From: Paralithodes platypus
Lineage: Eukaryota; Arthropoda; Malacostraca; Decapoda; Lithodidae
NCBI GenBank assembly: GCA_032716605.1
Contig: CM064523.1
Coordinates: 42,841,656 to 42,905,655 of the forward strand
DNA: 64,000 nt
Direction of reading: 5' to 3'
Part shown: positions 1-10,188 of the stretch, piece after piece
Numbering within the stretch: the stretch's first letter is position 1
How the letters are laid out: the number at the start of each line of letters is the position of its first letter
Notes under the pieces: generated by a model
The model's database searches: none
What the model was told of the DNA's origin: nothing
The model's input: the letters and a program-made list of their open reading frames with translations, nothing else
Program-made: the position numbers and the translations under genes

Positions 1-119
1 CTAGATATGTGTGTGGAGACCTTGCTTGTTTGTGGGTTGTTGTATTTTTTTTTTTTTCTATGTGATTGAGGGAGGCAAAAGGCATAACTGCCTATAGCGA
101 GTGCCTCCCCCATAGTTGA

Positions 120-320
120 AAGAGTGACAGGGCCAAAATCAAGGGACGTTCGAGCCAAAATGCCTGGACACACTGAGTTTGAAGCAATTTAAGTCATAGG
201 AAGAGGGAAAGACTGATTCTGGGAGAGAGTTCCAGAGCTCAGCTGTTGAGTAGAAGAAAGTTTGAGAGTAACGTTTCACTCTTGGGTTGGAGAGTTGCAC
301 AGAGTAGGGGTGGGATAAGA
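120..320 (-). pseudogene. LINE B remnant, C-terminal end of the reverse transcriptase ORF
   Basis: Read on the minus strand, this stretch encodes a short open piece containing FFYSTAELWNSLP and FPSSYDLNCFK. Those words mark the extreme C-terminus of a LINE ORF2 protein; almost the same words (FFYSTSELWNSLP, FPSSYDLNYF) occur on the plus strand at about 35290-35425. Only the last 50 or so codons are present and the piece runs into stops on both sides, so this is a 5'-truncated, dead LINE end. A T-run at 46-57 may belong to the same insertion, but I cannot place its exact 3' end. The LINE nature is well supported; membership of family B rests on these shared words. Confidence 0.75.
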
Positions 321-897
321 TGCTAGGCTAGATATGTGTGTGGCAGGGTCTCAGTTTGGTACCATTTATCGTGGTTCTTAGTTAGGCCTACAAGTGTCTG
401 TGGTTGTTTTGATGACACCGTTGGTAGTTTATTGCTGTATTTATGTGTTGTGAAACTCTAATTTACATTTTTGATGGAGGGGAGAGTTTTTCATGCGACT
501 CATTTTAATTAAATGTTATAGTCTAGTTGCTTATAGTTACGGTCACGAGAGTCGGTATATGTTGATTCCCAAGCGATTGACAGTCAGTAGTCAGACCTCA
601 TGATTGTGGCATGGGCAGCTGGGCTAGGGCTAATCTACATACTAAATCTAATTACTAGTCAGTTCTTTTCATTTACCCTTCTTTCGGAATGGATAGCCCT
701 AGTTTTTGTTCTGCTATTTGCCTGTCATGGCTCAAGTAAATCATACTACTGCAGCAAGTTATGTTACATATCCAGATTGGGAGTGGCAATTCCATTGCCA
801 AATAAATTAGATTAATACGGATGAAACTTGTTTGCATTATAAACTGCTTGCTTTGTATTTTTAGAGATTTAATAGAGTAAGATTTAATAGAGTAATA
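321..897. other. Unassigned DNA upstream of BEL-1
   Basis: No gene is recognised here. It should hold the 5' LTR and leader of BEL-1, but no direct repeat of it was found downstream of the integrase, so no LTR could be defined. The only longer open stretch (600-815) resembles nothing I know and has no supporting context. Confidence 0.5.
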
Positions 898-2026
898 ATG
901 GCAGATTTAAAGAAGCTGAAGATTTCGAAGGGAGGGATGAAGGGAAGCTTGAGTAAGTGCTTAAGAGATCTTGACGAATTTTTAGAAAGTGCCTCTGCTG
1001 ATCAGATGAAGGGCAAGAAGGCTACTGTAACTAAATCGCTAGCCACCTTTGACAATTATGCTCAGCAGGTATATGGTTTGTTGTCAGGTCCTGAAGAGGT
1101 GGAAGACGAGATGTCAGCAGATCTTGAATATATTAATACAGCCTTAGCTAGATTAGCTTCAACTCAAGAATCGCACACTGTTAAGGATACCGGTACTCCA
1201 AAGGCAACTGGTTTTAACCTTCCGAAATGTACTCTGCCAACCTTTTCTGGGGATCCAACTACCTGGACTGGATTTTTGGATATTTTATAGTGTTCCGTTC
1301 ATCTGAATAAGACTCTTACATCCATCAGAAGGTTTATGTATCTCCGTGGACAATTGGAAGGAGAGGCCTTGAAGCTGATAGAGGGGTACAAGCTACAAGC
1401 TATGAGTCTGCAGAGGATCTATTGAAAAAAACTTATGGGAGAGAGGAAATAATTAAGACTGCATTAATCACCAAATTCTACGCTCTAGATCCTCCATCAT
1501 ATGATGTGATGGAATTAAAGGAGTACTATGCCTCTTTTGAGAGCCTCCGATCAATGGAGACGATGGACATAAAGAAGGAGGAAATCTATAGTGTGAATAT
1601 CTTGAACAAGATACCCTCTCCCCTTAAGGAAATTGTTAGACGACAACTAAGCGACACTCCACTGGATTTGGAAGTGTTGGTGCAGGTGTTCCAGACTGAA
1701 CTGTTCAACATGGAGAGTACTGGGCAATACCGAACGTGGAGATGTCGCCATCCATTGCTGCTTTCTCTGTACAGACTTCTCCAAAACAGAAGAGGACGAT
1801 ATCATTAGGTTGCAAGTTGTGCAGTGTACACGGTCATCCATGGTATCTCTATCCTAAGTATCCTAAGGCTACACAGAAAATTGGCAAGGCTAAATCGCTT
1901 CACTTGTGTTCAAGTTGTCTAGCAAAAGACCACTTCAACCATACTTGTACAAATTCCTTCATCAAACCCTGTAAGTATTGCAAGGGAAAACATTGGTTTT
2001 CCCTTTGTACCCAGTCTGATCGGTAA
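898..2026 (+). pseudogene. BEL-1 Gag (DUF1759-like) with zinc knuckles
   Basis: Gag packages element RNA in the cytoplasm. The first block (898-1290) starts MADLKKLKISKGG and ends with a DUF1759-type signature, LPTFSGDPTTWTGF, then stops. A second block in another frame (about 1422-1808) carries the helical middle of Gag. A third (about 1736-2026) carries Cys/His knuckles: CKLCSVHGHPWYLY, LCSSCLAKDHFNHTC and CKYCKGKHWFSLC. At least two frameshifts or stops separate the blocks. The start at 898 is the first ATG and follows a non-coding stretch. The product cannot be translated as one protein. Confidence 0.8.
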
Positions 2027-2101
2027 GATGGCAAAGAAAAGGCGAGAACAACCAAAGAGTCACATGATAAAAATAAAAGCGAGGGTAATAAAGCATCTGC
2101 T

Positions 2102-2808
2102 ATGTCCATTGCTTCTAGAGAATATCAAATACTTCCTACTATGATGCTGCCAGTAGTGGGGAGTAATAATAAGCATATAATGACGCGAACCTTACTCGAC
2201 CAGTGCTCACAGAGGTCATCATTACCACATCTCAAGTGTACCAGCAAGGGTCAAGAGAATTTGCGTCTCCATGGTTTCATTGGTCAAGTTGATTCCAGTG
2301 ACTATGATATAGTGGAGATTTCCTATGTTTATAGAAGGAAGGTATGTCCTATCGAGGCTGTGTGGTGGTCGACAAACTTCCCAGTTTCTATGCAGCATCA
2401 GAGATTCAACCACAATTGAAATATCTCAGAAGCAAGGGTTTTAAACTGGCTGATGATCAATTTTCTGCTAACAACGGAATAATGCTACTAGTCGAAGCTG
2501 ATTATTACTATGACCTGGTTCACCCTGGATATCAGCGGATAGATAAGCTGATATTACTCCTCACAATACAAGGGTATGCCATTTCCAGATCCTATGCAAT
2601 TTCATCTCAAGACACAAAGGTCGAGGTAGTTACGGTCCTTAAAGTAGCAGTAAGCCCCATAGACAAGTATGTTAGGACTATCTTTCCTGATAATCCATGC
2701 ACTGATATAGATAAGCTATGGGACTTAGATAATATTGGAATTGACCCACATGAACTTGATGAGGAGTCCAAGCTTGCGTTGAGCTCATACAAAGAAACTG
2801 AACTGTAA
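2102..2808 (+). pseudogene. BEL-1 aspartic protease region (DUF1758-like)
   Basis: This follows the Gag knuckles and precedes the reverse transcriptase, where BEL/Pao elements encode a retropepsin-like protease that cleaves the polyprotein. The catalytic loop should read Asp-Thr/Ser-Gly. Here the matching place reads LLDQCSQRSS, so the Asp is kept but the following Ser/Thr-Gly pair is not. The region switches frame near 2344-2419 and runs open to 2808 (DNIGIDPHELDEESKLALSS), a segment typical of the protease-RT linker. An inactive remnant. Confidence 0.7.
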
Positions 2809-2814
2809 CGTATA

Positions 2815-3600
2815 ATTGTGGCAGGGGTCAGTATGTGGTAAAGCTCCCTTGGAATGACAATAAAAGTAAATTACCTACAAATTTCAATCTAGCACTTGGG
2901 AGGTTACGAGGCCTTCAGAAGCAGTTTGTCAAGGATCATAATTAGTGCGAAACTTATGCGGTAGTACTAGAAGAGCAGGTACAACGTAGATTTGTTGAAA
3001 GAGTAGATCCCGGTGAGCTGGGGAAAAAATTAATTACCTTGCTCACCATGGGATACAAAAGAACAGTCCACCACTCCTGTTCGTATTGTATATGATTGCT
3101 CAGCTAAATCCAATGATCGCTCTTATAGCCTGAATGATTGTCTACACGGGTCCATCCCTGGTCTCTGATCTCGCACAAATTATGTTACACTTCAGGTGTC
3201 ATAAATTTGCCTGGGTCGCCGATATTGAGAAGGCCTTCCTGATGCTTCAACTCCATCGTGAAGACAGGGACTCAACTAGATTGTTATGGCCACGGAACCC
3301 AATGGATTTAGATTTGGGATATCTAGTCTACAGATTCAGTCGTATTGTTCGGTGCGACCTGTTCCCAGTTCCTTCTCAAGGCTACTATATTTCAACAGCT
3401 TGAGGAGGCTTGGCTCGATCCTGACTTCAAAAATTAGATCAGGCAGGGGATCTATGTGGACAATCTTCAGGGCACTGGAGACGATGAAGATTTAATGCTC
3501 AAAAGATGCTGGGAGATCCGTGATATATTTGCCAAGGCTCATTTATATGCGAGAGAATGGGCCACTAATAGTGATCTTTTGAAAGGTCAATTTGCTTCTG
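2815..3600 (+). pseudogene. BEL-1 reverse transcriptase, broken
   Basis: Fragments in several frames spell the BEL/Pao polymerase in order: VKLPWNDNKSKLP near 2838, the fingers region with YDCSAKSNDRSYSLND near 3090-3130, ADIEKAFLMLQLHREDRD near 3219-3272, and the active-site block IYVDNLQGTGDDEDL near 3450-3495. The catalytic box reads YVDN rather than the usual YVDD; BEL-2 has YMDN at the same place, so this may be a lineage trait rather than decay. Stops occur near 2945 and 3403 and the frame changes at least three times. Confidence 0.8.
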
Positions 3601-4461
3601 ACGCGATGTAGTTACTGAGAATAGTGCGGTGAAGTTTTTAGGCCACAAATGGGACACCACCACAGATTGTATATCCTTCTGTCACAAACCATGCGACAGT
3701 GAGATTATGACTAAGCGAAACTGCTTAAGCTTGTCAGCAAGGTTGCTTCATCCCCTAGGCTATTTGCTGCCTGTAACTACTCGTGCTCGTATGTTTTTAC
3801 AGCAACTGTGGCAGCTGAAGATAGATTGGGACACACCACTCTCAACTGATCTGCAAGATATTTGGCGGTAAATTCGGTCGGACCTTTCCACATGTTGCAA
3901 GGTTCAATTTGATCGTCAAGTTATAAGTGGTCAACAGGTGGATCTACATGCCTTTGCCGATGCCAGTAATAGTGCGTACGGTACTGCCATATACTTATGT
4001 AATGGTAGTGAAGCGAAACTGGCTATAGCAAAGGCCAAAGTAGCCCCTATTAAGAAAATTAGAGTTCCTAAATTAGAACTTACTGCATTGTTTCTGTCTG
4101 CTCGTCTAATCAAGTTTACATTGGATGCCTATACAGACATACTGCAGATTGATAATTCTACTGCATGTCTGGAGCGACAATCAAATTGCACTTTCTTGGG
4201 TACACAGCCAGAAGGTGCTACCTGTTTATGTTTCGAATCGCACTGATGAGATACAGAACTTAGTTCCTATAGCTAAATTTAGCTATGTTAATACCAAAGA
4301 TAACCCCGGTGACATAATTTCCCGGGGAATCTTGGCACAACAGTTGTTGTCATCCTCTATTTGGTGGCAAGGACCCACCATGGCTTACTTCTCCAACTAA
4401 ATGGCCACAGGATTTCAGGGAATGTATATCTGATCCTTCATATCGGCCCCAAGATGATGTG
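3601..4461 (+). pseudogene. BEL-1 RT connection and RNase H
   Basis: KFLGHKWDTTTDCISF (about 3632) is the connection segment that follows the polymerase in BEL/Pao. VDLHAFADASNSAYGTAIYL (about 3938) holds the first catalytic Asp region of RNase H. The ILQIDNSTACLERQSN and YVNTKDNPGDIISRG segments (4138-4330) are the later RNase H and tail motifs, with a frame change near 4200-4240. RNase H degrades the RNA of the RNA:DNA hybrid during replication. The frame continues to 4461, where a TTAA MITE interrupts it. Confidence 0.75.
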
Positions 4462-4904
4462 TTAACCCACTGAGCCCCAGCGTCGCAGCGTTTGCGTCCG
4501 CAATGTATGTAACGCTAAACCCCAGCGACGCAAACGTTGCATCCATGTTACTCCGGTCCCAATTACTCCGGTCCTATGGCACCTAGAGGGCTCAGATTTG
4601 TATGGGAACTGTGTAAGTATTCCAAGCAACCATGACGATGGTTGAAAACTCTCAAACTCCAACCGCGTGCGCGTGAGCGCGCAAAAAACGGTATTTTGGG
4701 TGTTTTTGCCTTCAATTTTTTACTCTTGTAAAATAGACTATCGGGGGCTCCGTAGGACCAATTTTTGACCTTTTTGATAGTTTTTTTGTGGTTTTTCCTT
4801 CATTCCTAACCAATTCGCTATTGTTTCTGGGAAAAAAAACATTCAAATCCTACTGGTCCCTGGTGGTACATTTATTATAAACTAGCTGGGGCTCAGTGGG
4901 TTAA
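4462..4904. mobile_element. TTAA-flanked MITE (piggyBac-like), inside BEL-1
   Basis: TTAA occurs at both ends (4462-4465 and 4901-4904). Just inside lie perfect terminal inverted repeats that begin CCCACTGAGCCCCAGC. TTAA duplication with ends CCC...GGG is the mark of piggyBac-type transposition. The 435-bp interior has no coding capacity. If the element and one TTAA are taken out, the BEL-1 reading frame passes straight through the junction, which confirms the borders. It is unrelated in sequence to the other TTAA MITEs in the window. Confidence 0.9.
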
Positions 4905-5055
4905 GTAGTTCGACTGTGAGTACTACACATCACGATAACAAGTTGATAGAATGGGAACGTTATGGCAGCTATGATCAAGTAATACGGATATTTGCATTAA
5001 TATACGGTTTCATTAACAACACACTCCATTATCATCAGCAGATCTCATACTTTGG
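4905..5055 (+). pseudogene. BEL-1 pol continuation between two insertions
   Basis: This short piece resumes the BEL-1 frame after the MITE (STVSTTHHDNKLIEWERYGS) and covers the linker between RNase H and integrase. It ends where LINE F begins; the frame is picked up again at about 6507 on the far side. Confidence 0.7.
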
Positions 5056-5908
5056 ATCCTCCCCATCCTTATCTACAAGTTTCTGGCGAGCAAATTGAGA
5101 ATGTGGAGACTCTGTGTTTGTTAGGAGTTACTCTGGATCCCAAACTTACTTTTGAAAAGCATATTCGTTCTTCCTCCCCTTCCATTTCCCAAAAAATTGG
5201 TCTGCGTCGCAACTGTTATAAAACGTTTGCTTGTGACGCCAGAATTATCAAGTCTTTTTATGCTTTTATTTTGCCACAATTCGAGTACTGCTCACCTATC
5301 TGGTCGTCAGCAGCTGACTGCCATCTCAAGTTGCTTGACAGGTCACTAAATTCTATCAGTTTTATTCTACCTTATTTGTCTTTTGATCTGTGTCATCGAC
5401 GTAAAGTTGGTGCCCTTAGTCTTTTATATAAATTGTTTAACAACCCTCAGCATCCCTTACATGGGGTTCTGCCAGGGCCCTATGCCCGGGCTCGTGCAAC
5501 TAGATTCACAAGCAACCTTAATGATCTTGCCATGAGCCGTGTTAATTTTTGTACTACACAGTTTTCACGGTGTTTTGTGCCGGCCATGGTTGACTTGTGG
5601 AATAAGTTGCCAAATGACCTAGTCAATTCAGCTCATATCTCCATCTTTAAATCTACAGTTAATGCTTTTTTGCAGCATTAATTCTAATTTTTAAACTAAT
5701 TTTATTCTATTTTATTGTTTTATATTTATATTTGATATCCTCCACTGCGTAATATTTTAACATTCATTTCATCTGTGTTTAATATGTGTATATATACAGT
5801 ACAGTACAGTATATATGTTTTTTGTTTTTCTCCTAAAGATGCGTAGTCTCTCTCCAGTGCCTCCGGGTGTTTTGTGTGGATTCATCTAGCTGGTGTTTCT
5901 GCACCCTG

Positions 5909-6334
5909 GTTGTTGTTGTTGTTGTTCCCCAGGCTGTCTGGCCGAACAGCCCCAAGGTCTCGAGCAAGGTCAAGGCCATAAACGAGCGCCCCCACAAAAT
6001 CCTCCCTGCTTACCACTAACAAAGCCCGGGTGACCGAAGCCACTCCAAGGCAGGGAGCTGAGGAGGGTGAGGAAATGCCCGGGAAACCAAAGCCCCAACC
6101 AAGGCCCTGTGCCCCTCAGCAATTATGAAGGGAAAGTTGAGGGGTAAGGAAAAAATGTGACACTTTGGCTCCCAATCTGCCAACTTTTAGGTTGGCAGTA
6201 GGGAGGTCAATCCACGGAAAAGACGCCGCCAGTTGAGATCTAGAAGATATATAAGTAAAAGGAACAGTCAGAGTAAGCTATGGGTATGGCAGAGATCGCT
6301 CAGTTCTCACTCGGATAGACCAGCCCATCACCAC
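5909..6334 (-). mobile_element. SINE-like retroposon with (AAC)n tail, copy 1
   Basis: On the minus strand the element starts GTGGTGATGGGCTGGTC and ends in (AAC)n, which appears here as a TTG run at 5909-5926. The same sequence recurs at 12081-12494 (plus) and 36646-36953 (minus). It has no open reading frame of note. It sits in the 3' UTR of LINE F. It is internally GC-rich, unlike its surroundings. It is a non-autonomous retroposon; I could not identify a clear tRNA, 7SL or 5S origin. Confidence 0.8.
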
Positions 6335-6476
6335 ATGACTAGAACCCAATCCTCTCAGCATCAGCTAGGAAAGGCCCTAGAAAGCCACCTTTGGTGGGGG
6401 GATAGCTCCCCTATTTCAACTCCTTTTGGGGTTGGGCACCCGCCGGCACCCTGGTTGGAGACTTCGGCATCTCATG

Positions 6477-6477
<1 letters not shown>

Positions 6478-6504
<27 letters not shown>
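6478..6504 (+). repeat. (AAT)n microsatellite, 3' tail of LINE F
   Basis: Nine or so AAT units directly before BEL-1 coding sequence resumes. Simple-repeat tails of this kind are made by LINE target-primed reverse transcription. Confidence 0.8.
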
Positions 6505-6506
<2 letters not shown>

Positions 6507-6507
<1 letters not shown>

Positions 6508-8524
6508 AAGCCGTCTCACAAGTCTTTCCTTAGTGAAGATTCGAAGCAAATCAGATTCCATGAATTGAGATCAGCAGAAGCAAAATTAATATGTTTAGTA
6601 CAAAAGGAATCATATCCTACTGAACAAGGAGTTGAAGGCCAAACCCTCAGACTTAATGAGGCAGCTAGGATTATATAAGGAAGGAGGCATAATTAAGTGT
6701 AGAGGCAGGATCCAGAAGGCGGACATTAATGATTCTTCGAAATATCCTGTCCTCCTTAGCTCCTCTCATTTGATTACCAAACTGTTGATTCGCAAATGCC
6801 ATGGGATCTGCCTGCATTTTGGCGTAAATTATGTTCTGCCTTATATGCGACAACGTTAGTGGATCCCTAAGATGCGACAAGCCAATAAAGGGATCCACAA
6901 TAGCTGAACTATCTGCAAAAGATTACAGGATACCTTACTCTCCAGTTGATCTACCTCCATTACCTGAGTTCAGGGTACAAAGAACTGAACCTTTTCAGGT
7001 AACTGGAGTGGACTATACGGGAGCGATTCAAGCTCGGGAATCGCCTGGTAATATTACAAAGGTATATGCCATACACTGACTTACGGAAGCGAAGCATGGA
7101 CGTTGGTTGAGAGACTCAGGCCAAGAGTGAGAGCTGTGAAAATTCGTTACTTAAGAAGTGCGTGCGGAGTTACATGGAGGGATAGACAGACGAATGAGGA
7201 AGTAAAGAGGTGTGGTGTGAAGTGTGGAAAGGAACAACTTGAGATGGTTCGGCCATATGGAACGTATGGAAAGCGAGAGAATGACTAAGAGGGTGTACGA
7301 GAGCGAGGTGGAAGGACAGAGAGGGAGAGGTAGACCGAAAGAGAGGTGGAAGGATAGAGTGAGGAAGTACATGGATGAAGGCGGTGCTGGTTGGGAGGAG
7401 GGGCGTTGACTGCATGGGGATGGTTCGTTCGTGGCCACCCCTTCGGGGATCACGTCGTCGGGCAATAGATAGATAGATATGCCATACTCTTCACATGTGC
7501 AGTGACCAGAGTGATCCATATTGAATTGATTGACGACTTAACCAGTGAGGGGTTTTTACATACCCTAAGACGCTTTGCAGGTCGCAATGGATTCCCTCAG
7601 ATGAATCTGAGAGATAATGCGACTTATTTTGTTGGGGCATCCAAATATCTCCCAAATATAATGGATGACCCGCAGGTTGTGTCTACCCTCACTGGAAGGA
7701 ACTGTCAGTGGAAATTCATACCAGCACGTGCACCGTGGTTTGGGGCAATTTGGGAGAGGACAATTGGTATTGTCAAATCTGCCATGAAAATGGTATTAGG
7801 GAGGGCCCTGGTGAATAAAAAGGAGTTGCTAACTATCTTAATGGAGATTGAGATGTTAGTCAACGATAGGCCCTTGACCTATACTTCGGCGGCTATCGAT
7901 GACCTCTTACCCATTTTGCCTTCCATGCTAACACGTGGACGAAAACTTAATCCCTTTCCTAGATCGTCAGTAACCGACGAAGATCTACACGACCCTACAT
8001 TCTGTGATGCTGACGCCCCACGTCGTCGATTCCAATATATGAACAAGGTGTCCGACGATTTATGGAAAAGGTGGTCACAGGAATATTTGCTGTCTCTTCG
8101 CGAGCATCACTCTAATATAATCAAAGGGACAAATAAACTGTGGCCTCATATCGGGGATATCGTATCGATTCATGATGAGCGTCCTAGATTGTATTGGAAG
8201 AAACTTGGTAGGATTGTCAACTTTTTCCAGGGAGTTTATGGTAATGTTAGGGTTGCTGAGTTACAGACTTCGACTGGGATTACTACTCGCCCAGTCGTAA
8301 CATTATATCCCTTGGAGCAGGATGTAGAACTACCCGAACTTACCTGTGTCTCTACTGATATATCTCCACAGGGGAGTGCTAGTGACAGTGCTCCTCAGGT
8401 TGGAGCTGTTGATTCTGGGAAGGATGATCCTCATCTGGCTTCCAGTGGTGCTCGCCCCAGAAGGACGGCGGCTAAGAGTTCCGTGGATCTTTGGAGATCC
8501 AAGATTACCCAAGGTGATTTTTGA
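6507..8524 (+). pseudogene. BEL-1 integrase, interrupted by an RTE LINE
   Basis: After KPSHKSFLSEDSKQ (resuming the linker) comes a zinc-binding N-terminal region around 6632-6860, broken by frameshifts. The catalytic core starts with VTGVDYTGAI near 7000 (first Asp), is split by the insertion at 7075-7476, and continues with the second Asp region near 7607 (RDNATYFVGA, where Asp-Asn is kept) and the Glu region near 7755 (WERTIGIVKSAMKM). The C-terminal part (7800-8524) is open: NDRPLTYTSAA, LYWKKLGRIV and TRPVVTLYPLE are typical of BEL/Pao integrase tails. The integrase joins element cDNA to host DNA. The 340-codon stretch at 7502-8524 is the longest intact piece of BEL-1. Confidence 0.85.
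7075..7476 (+). mobile_element. 5'-truncated RTE-type LINE with (ATAG)n tail and 11-bp target-site duplication
   Basis: The insert encodes the end of an RTE-like ORF: YGSEAWTLVERLRP, KIRYLRSACGVTWRD, LRWFGHMERMESERMTKR and GRGRPKERWKDRVRKYMDE, followed by a stop at about 7409 and a short 3' UTR ending in (ATAG)n. The sequence ATATGCCATAC is present just before (7064-7074) and just after (7477-7487). This is a clean 11-bp target-site duplication that sits in the BEL-1 integrase gene and shows where the host frame was cut. One frame change lies inside the LINE piece. Confidence 0.93.
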
Positions 8525-9146
8525 ATCTTTGATATCCCTTTTTGTATATAGCTACTGTATATTTGTTTTTGGTGGCGGGCAGTATGTCGAGAATAGTATG
8601 TGATGACCACGACAGTTTGGATTCCAATATGGTTATTTGAAGTTAGCGGAATTGTATCGTAATTACGATTGTTGCTAATACCTTATTTACTGTAGTATAT
8701 TATTAATTGTAAGTTAATGATTAGCTGTAATTCATAAATCCGTACATCAGCTATGGATGTATAATGAAACTAACTCATAGGTTCGAAATATTATCCGAAC
8801 CGGCAGCCATGTTGTAAGCTCATAGCTGATCTCAGGGCTTGACCCTCATTCTCTTAGAATCTGCAGAACAACCAACATCTCCCCCCGGCCCTGACTCAAC
8901 CTAGAATTCACCATGTGCTACCACTATTAATATATATCTTCAGTCCAACATCACCAGTCCTCAATAAGCTAAGTTCATTATGTATTGACCATATATTATG
9001 TGAACATTCCTACATGACTTTTATATGAACTAGCCGTTTGTAAGAGGACAGGAATCTACCCAACGAAATAACCATCTTTCATATTGGTAGTTATATTGTT
9101 TAGCTTATTGTCGGGATTAATTCACGTACCAGTGATTGCATAGTTT

Positions 9147-9201
<55 letters not shown>

Positions 9202-9555
9202 CCCACAATGTGCATACTTATGTGTCTGGACACAGTTTTAATAATACCATACGGAGACATAATTTATGTGCTGTTAGAAGTACTGTAGTTAGTTTTCCTT
9301 ACTAAAGTCAAGTTGACCGTGAAACACCAGGTAGCCATTTTCGTTACTGAGCTATTACTAAGATTGTGTACGGATATACAGTATGTTAATAATCATGAAA
9401 ACTTAATATAAATAGACACAAAGACATGGTAGTTTCATGTGTTTCCATTAAGCATAGATATATCATATGTGAAGGGACCTTCAGCAGAAATATAAGCAAG
9501 TATAGAGACAATCCAATATATTATGACGGTAGCTCTGGGTTTTGGGTCAAGCTGT
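8525..9555. other. Unassigned AT-rich DNA downstream of BEL-1
   Basis: No gene seen. The 3' LTR of BEL-1 should lie here but could not be defined without a 5' partner. A TA microsatellite sits at 9151-9199. Confidence 0.5.
9151..9199. repeat. (TA)n microsatellite
   Basis: About 24 uninterrupted TA units. Confidence 0.95.
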
Positions 9556-9644
9556 ATTGTACAATTCCGGCCAAAAGTTTCTCGACTCGTCTGGCTGCAT
9601 TTGGCAGCTCATGGCGTTGGAGGTGGGGGGATTATCTCCACCCT

Positions 9645-10188
9645 TAGGGGAGGTGTGGTGGAGTGGTCTTGCCACTGGCCTGGTAATCCAAAGGTCCCGG
9701 GTTCAAATCCCGATGTATCAATGGGAAGATATTATTGGGATGGAATTTGTGCTGTACCTGGTATCAGTGCATTACCACAAGCCCACCGAAACGTCAATAA
9801 AATACCCTCATTGTTCCCTGATTAAATAGCACTGTATGAATATTCCCATATGCTATAGGGGTGCAATGCCTGGTGAGTTATCTGCTCAACAGGTGGCGTT
9901 GTGTGTGTGTAAGTGTGAGAGTCCGAGTGTAGGGGGTGAGACAATGAAGCACGGGAACGAGGTGGCTTCAGAGATGGGGTCGTTTCGGGCCATGAGTGAG
10001 CACCTTGCCTCATGTGAAGGCAAGATGGCAGGTGCTCGTTGTACTCTACGTGCTTCACATGTCTCACTCCCTAGACTGGAACAAGACCTCACGGGCTTCA
10101 CTGTTCATTGTAAAGCGGTGAATGTTAAGGCTCTCAGCCTATGCCCGAGAGGAAGTAAGTTGGAATATATATATAAAAAAAAAAAAAA
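9645..10188 (+). mobile_element. tRNA-derived SINE (Thr-like head), copy 1, full length
   Basis: The head (about 9652-9720) has an A-box-like TGGTGGAGTGG and a B-box-like GGTTCAAATCC, and an anticodon-type loop CTGGTAA that would read GGT (Thr). The middle (about 310 bp) is unique to this family. The last 140 bp (from about 10045) match the 3' UTR of LINE A (31676-31815, minus strand), including ACTGGAACAAGACCTCAC and AGCCTATGCCCGAGAGG. It ends in a run of A at 10174-10188. The right arm of the inverted duplication (about 26905-26945) lacks the insertion, giving an empty site; the duplicated target there is only about 3 bp (CCT). Pol III transcription and mobilisation by LINE A enzymes are inferred. 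Confidence 0.88.

Larger units (their letters stand above)
5056..6506 (+). mobile_element. LINE F, 5'-truncated non-LTR retrotransposon with (AAT)n tail
   Basis: An open frame to 5681 encodes the end of a LINE ORF2: the post-catalytic segment LLGVTLDPKLTFEKHI, then FILPQFEYCSPIWSSA, and a typical C-terminus FVPAMVDLWNKLPND. It is about 200 residues, against roughly 900 for a full protein, so it is 5'-truncated as LINE copies usually are. The 3' UTR runs from 5682 through a SINE-like insertion (5909-6334) and ends in an (AAT)n tail at about 6478-6504. No clear target-site duplication was found. BEL-1 sequence lies on both sides. Confidence 0.8.
898..8524 (+). mobile_element. BEL-1, decayed BEL/Pao LTR retrotransposon, nested host of several insertions
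   Basis: The order Gag with zinc knuckles, aspartic protease, reverse transcriptase, RNase H and integrase on the plus strand is the BEL/Pao order. Every domain is present but cut by stops and frameshifts. Three foreign blocks lie inside the coding region: a TTAA MITE (4462-4904), a LINE with its own SINE-like passenger (about 5056-6506), and a 5'-truncated RTE LINE (7075-7476). Neither LTR could be identified, so the outer limits given are those of recognisable coding sequence. The heavy decay compared with BEL-2 (14941-23277) marks this as the older insertion. Confidence 0.9.

Noticed and set aside
600..815. 71-codon frame upstream of BEL-1
   Set aside because: Short, no recognisable family, and in the expected leader/LTR region.
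8525..9430. BEL-1 3' LTR
   Set aside because: Expected here, but without a matching 5' copy no border could be supported.
9652..9720. tRNA-Thr gene
   Set aside because: The same sequence heads several SINE copies and LINE A, its stems carry mismatches, and it is joined to a SINE body. It is a SINE head, not a tRNA gene.
9523..9829. Overlapping plus-strand frames reading through the SINE head
   Set aside because: They are translations of the SINE and its flank.
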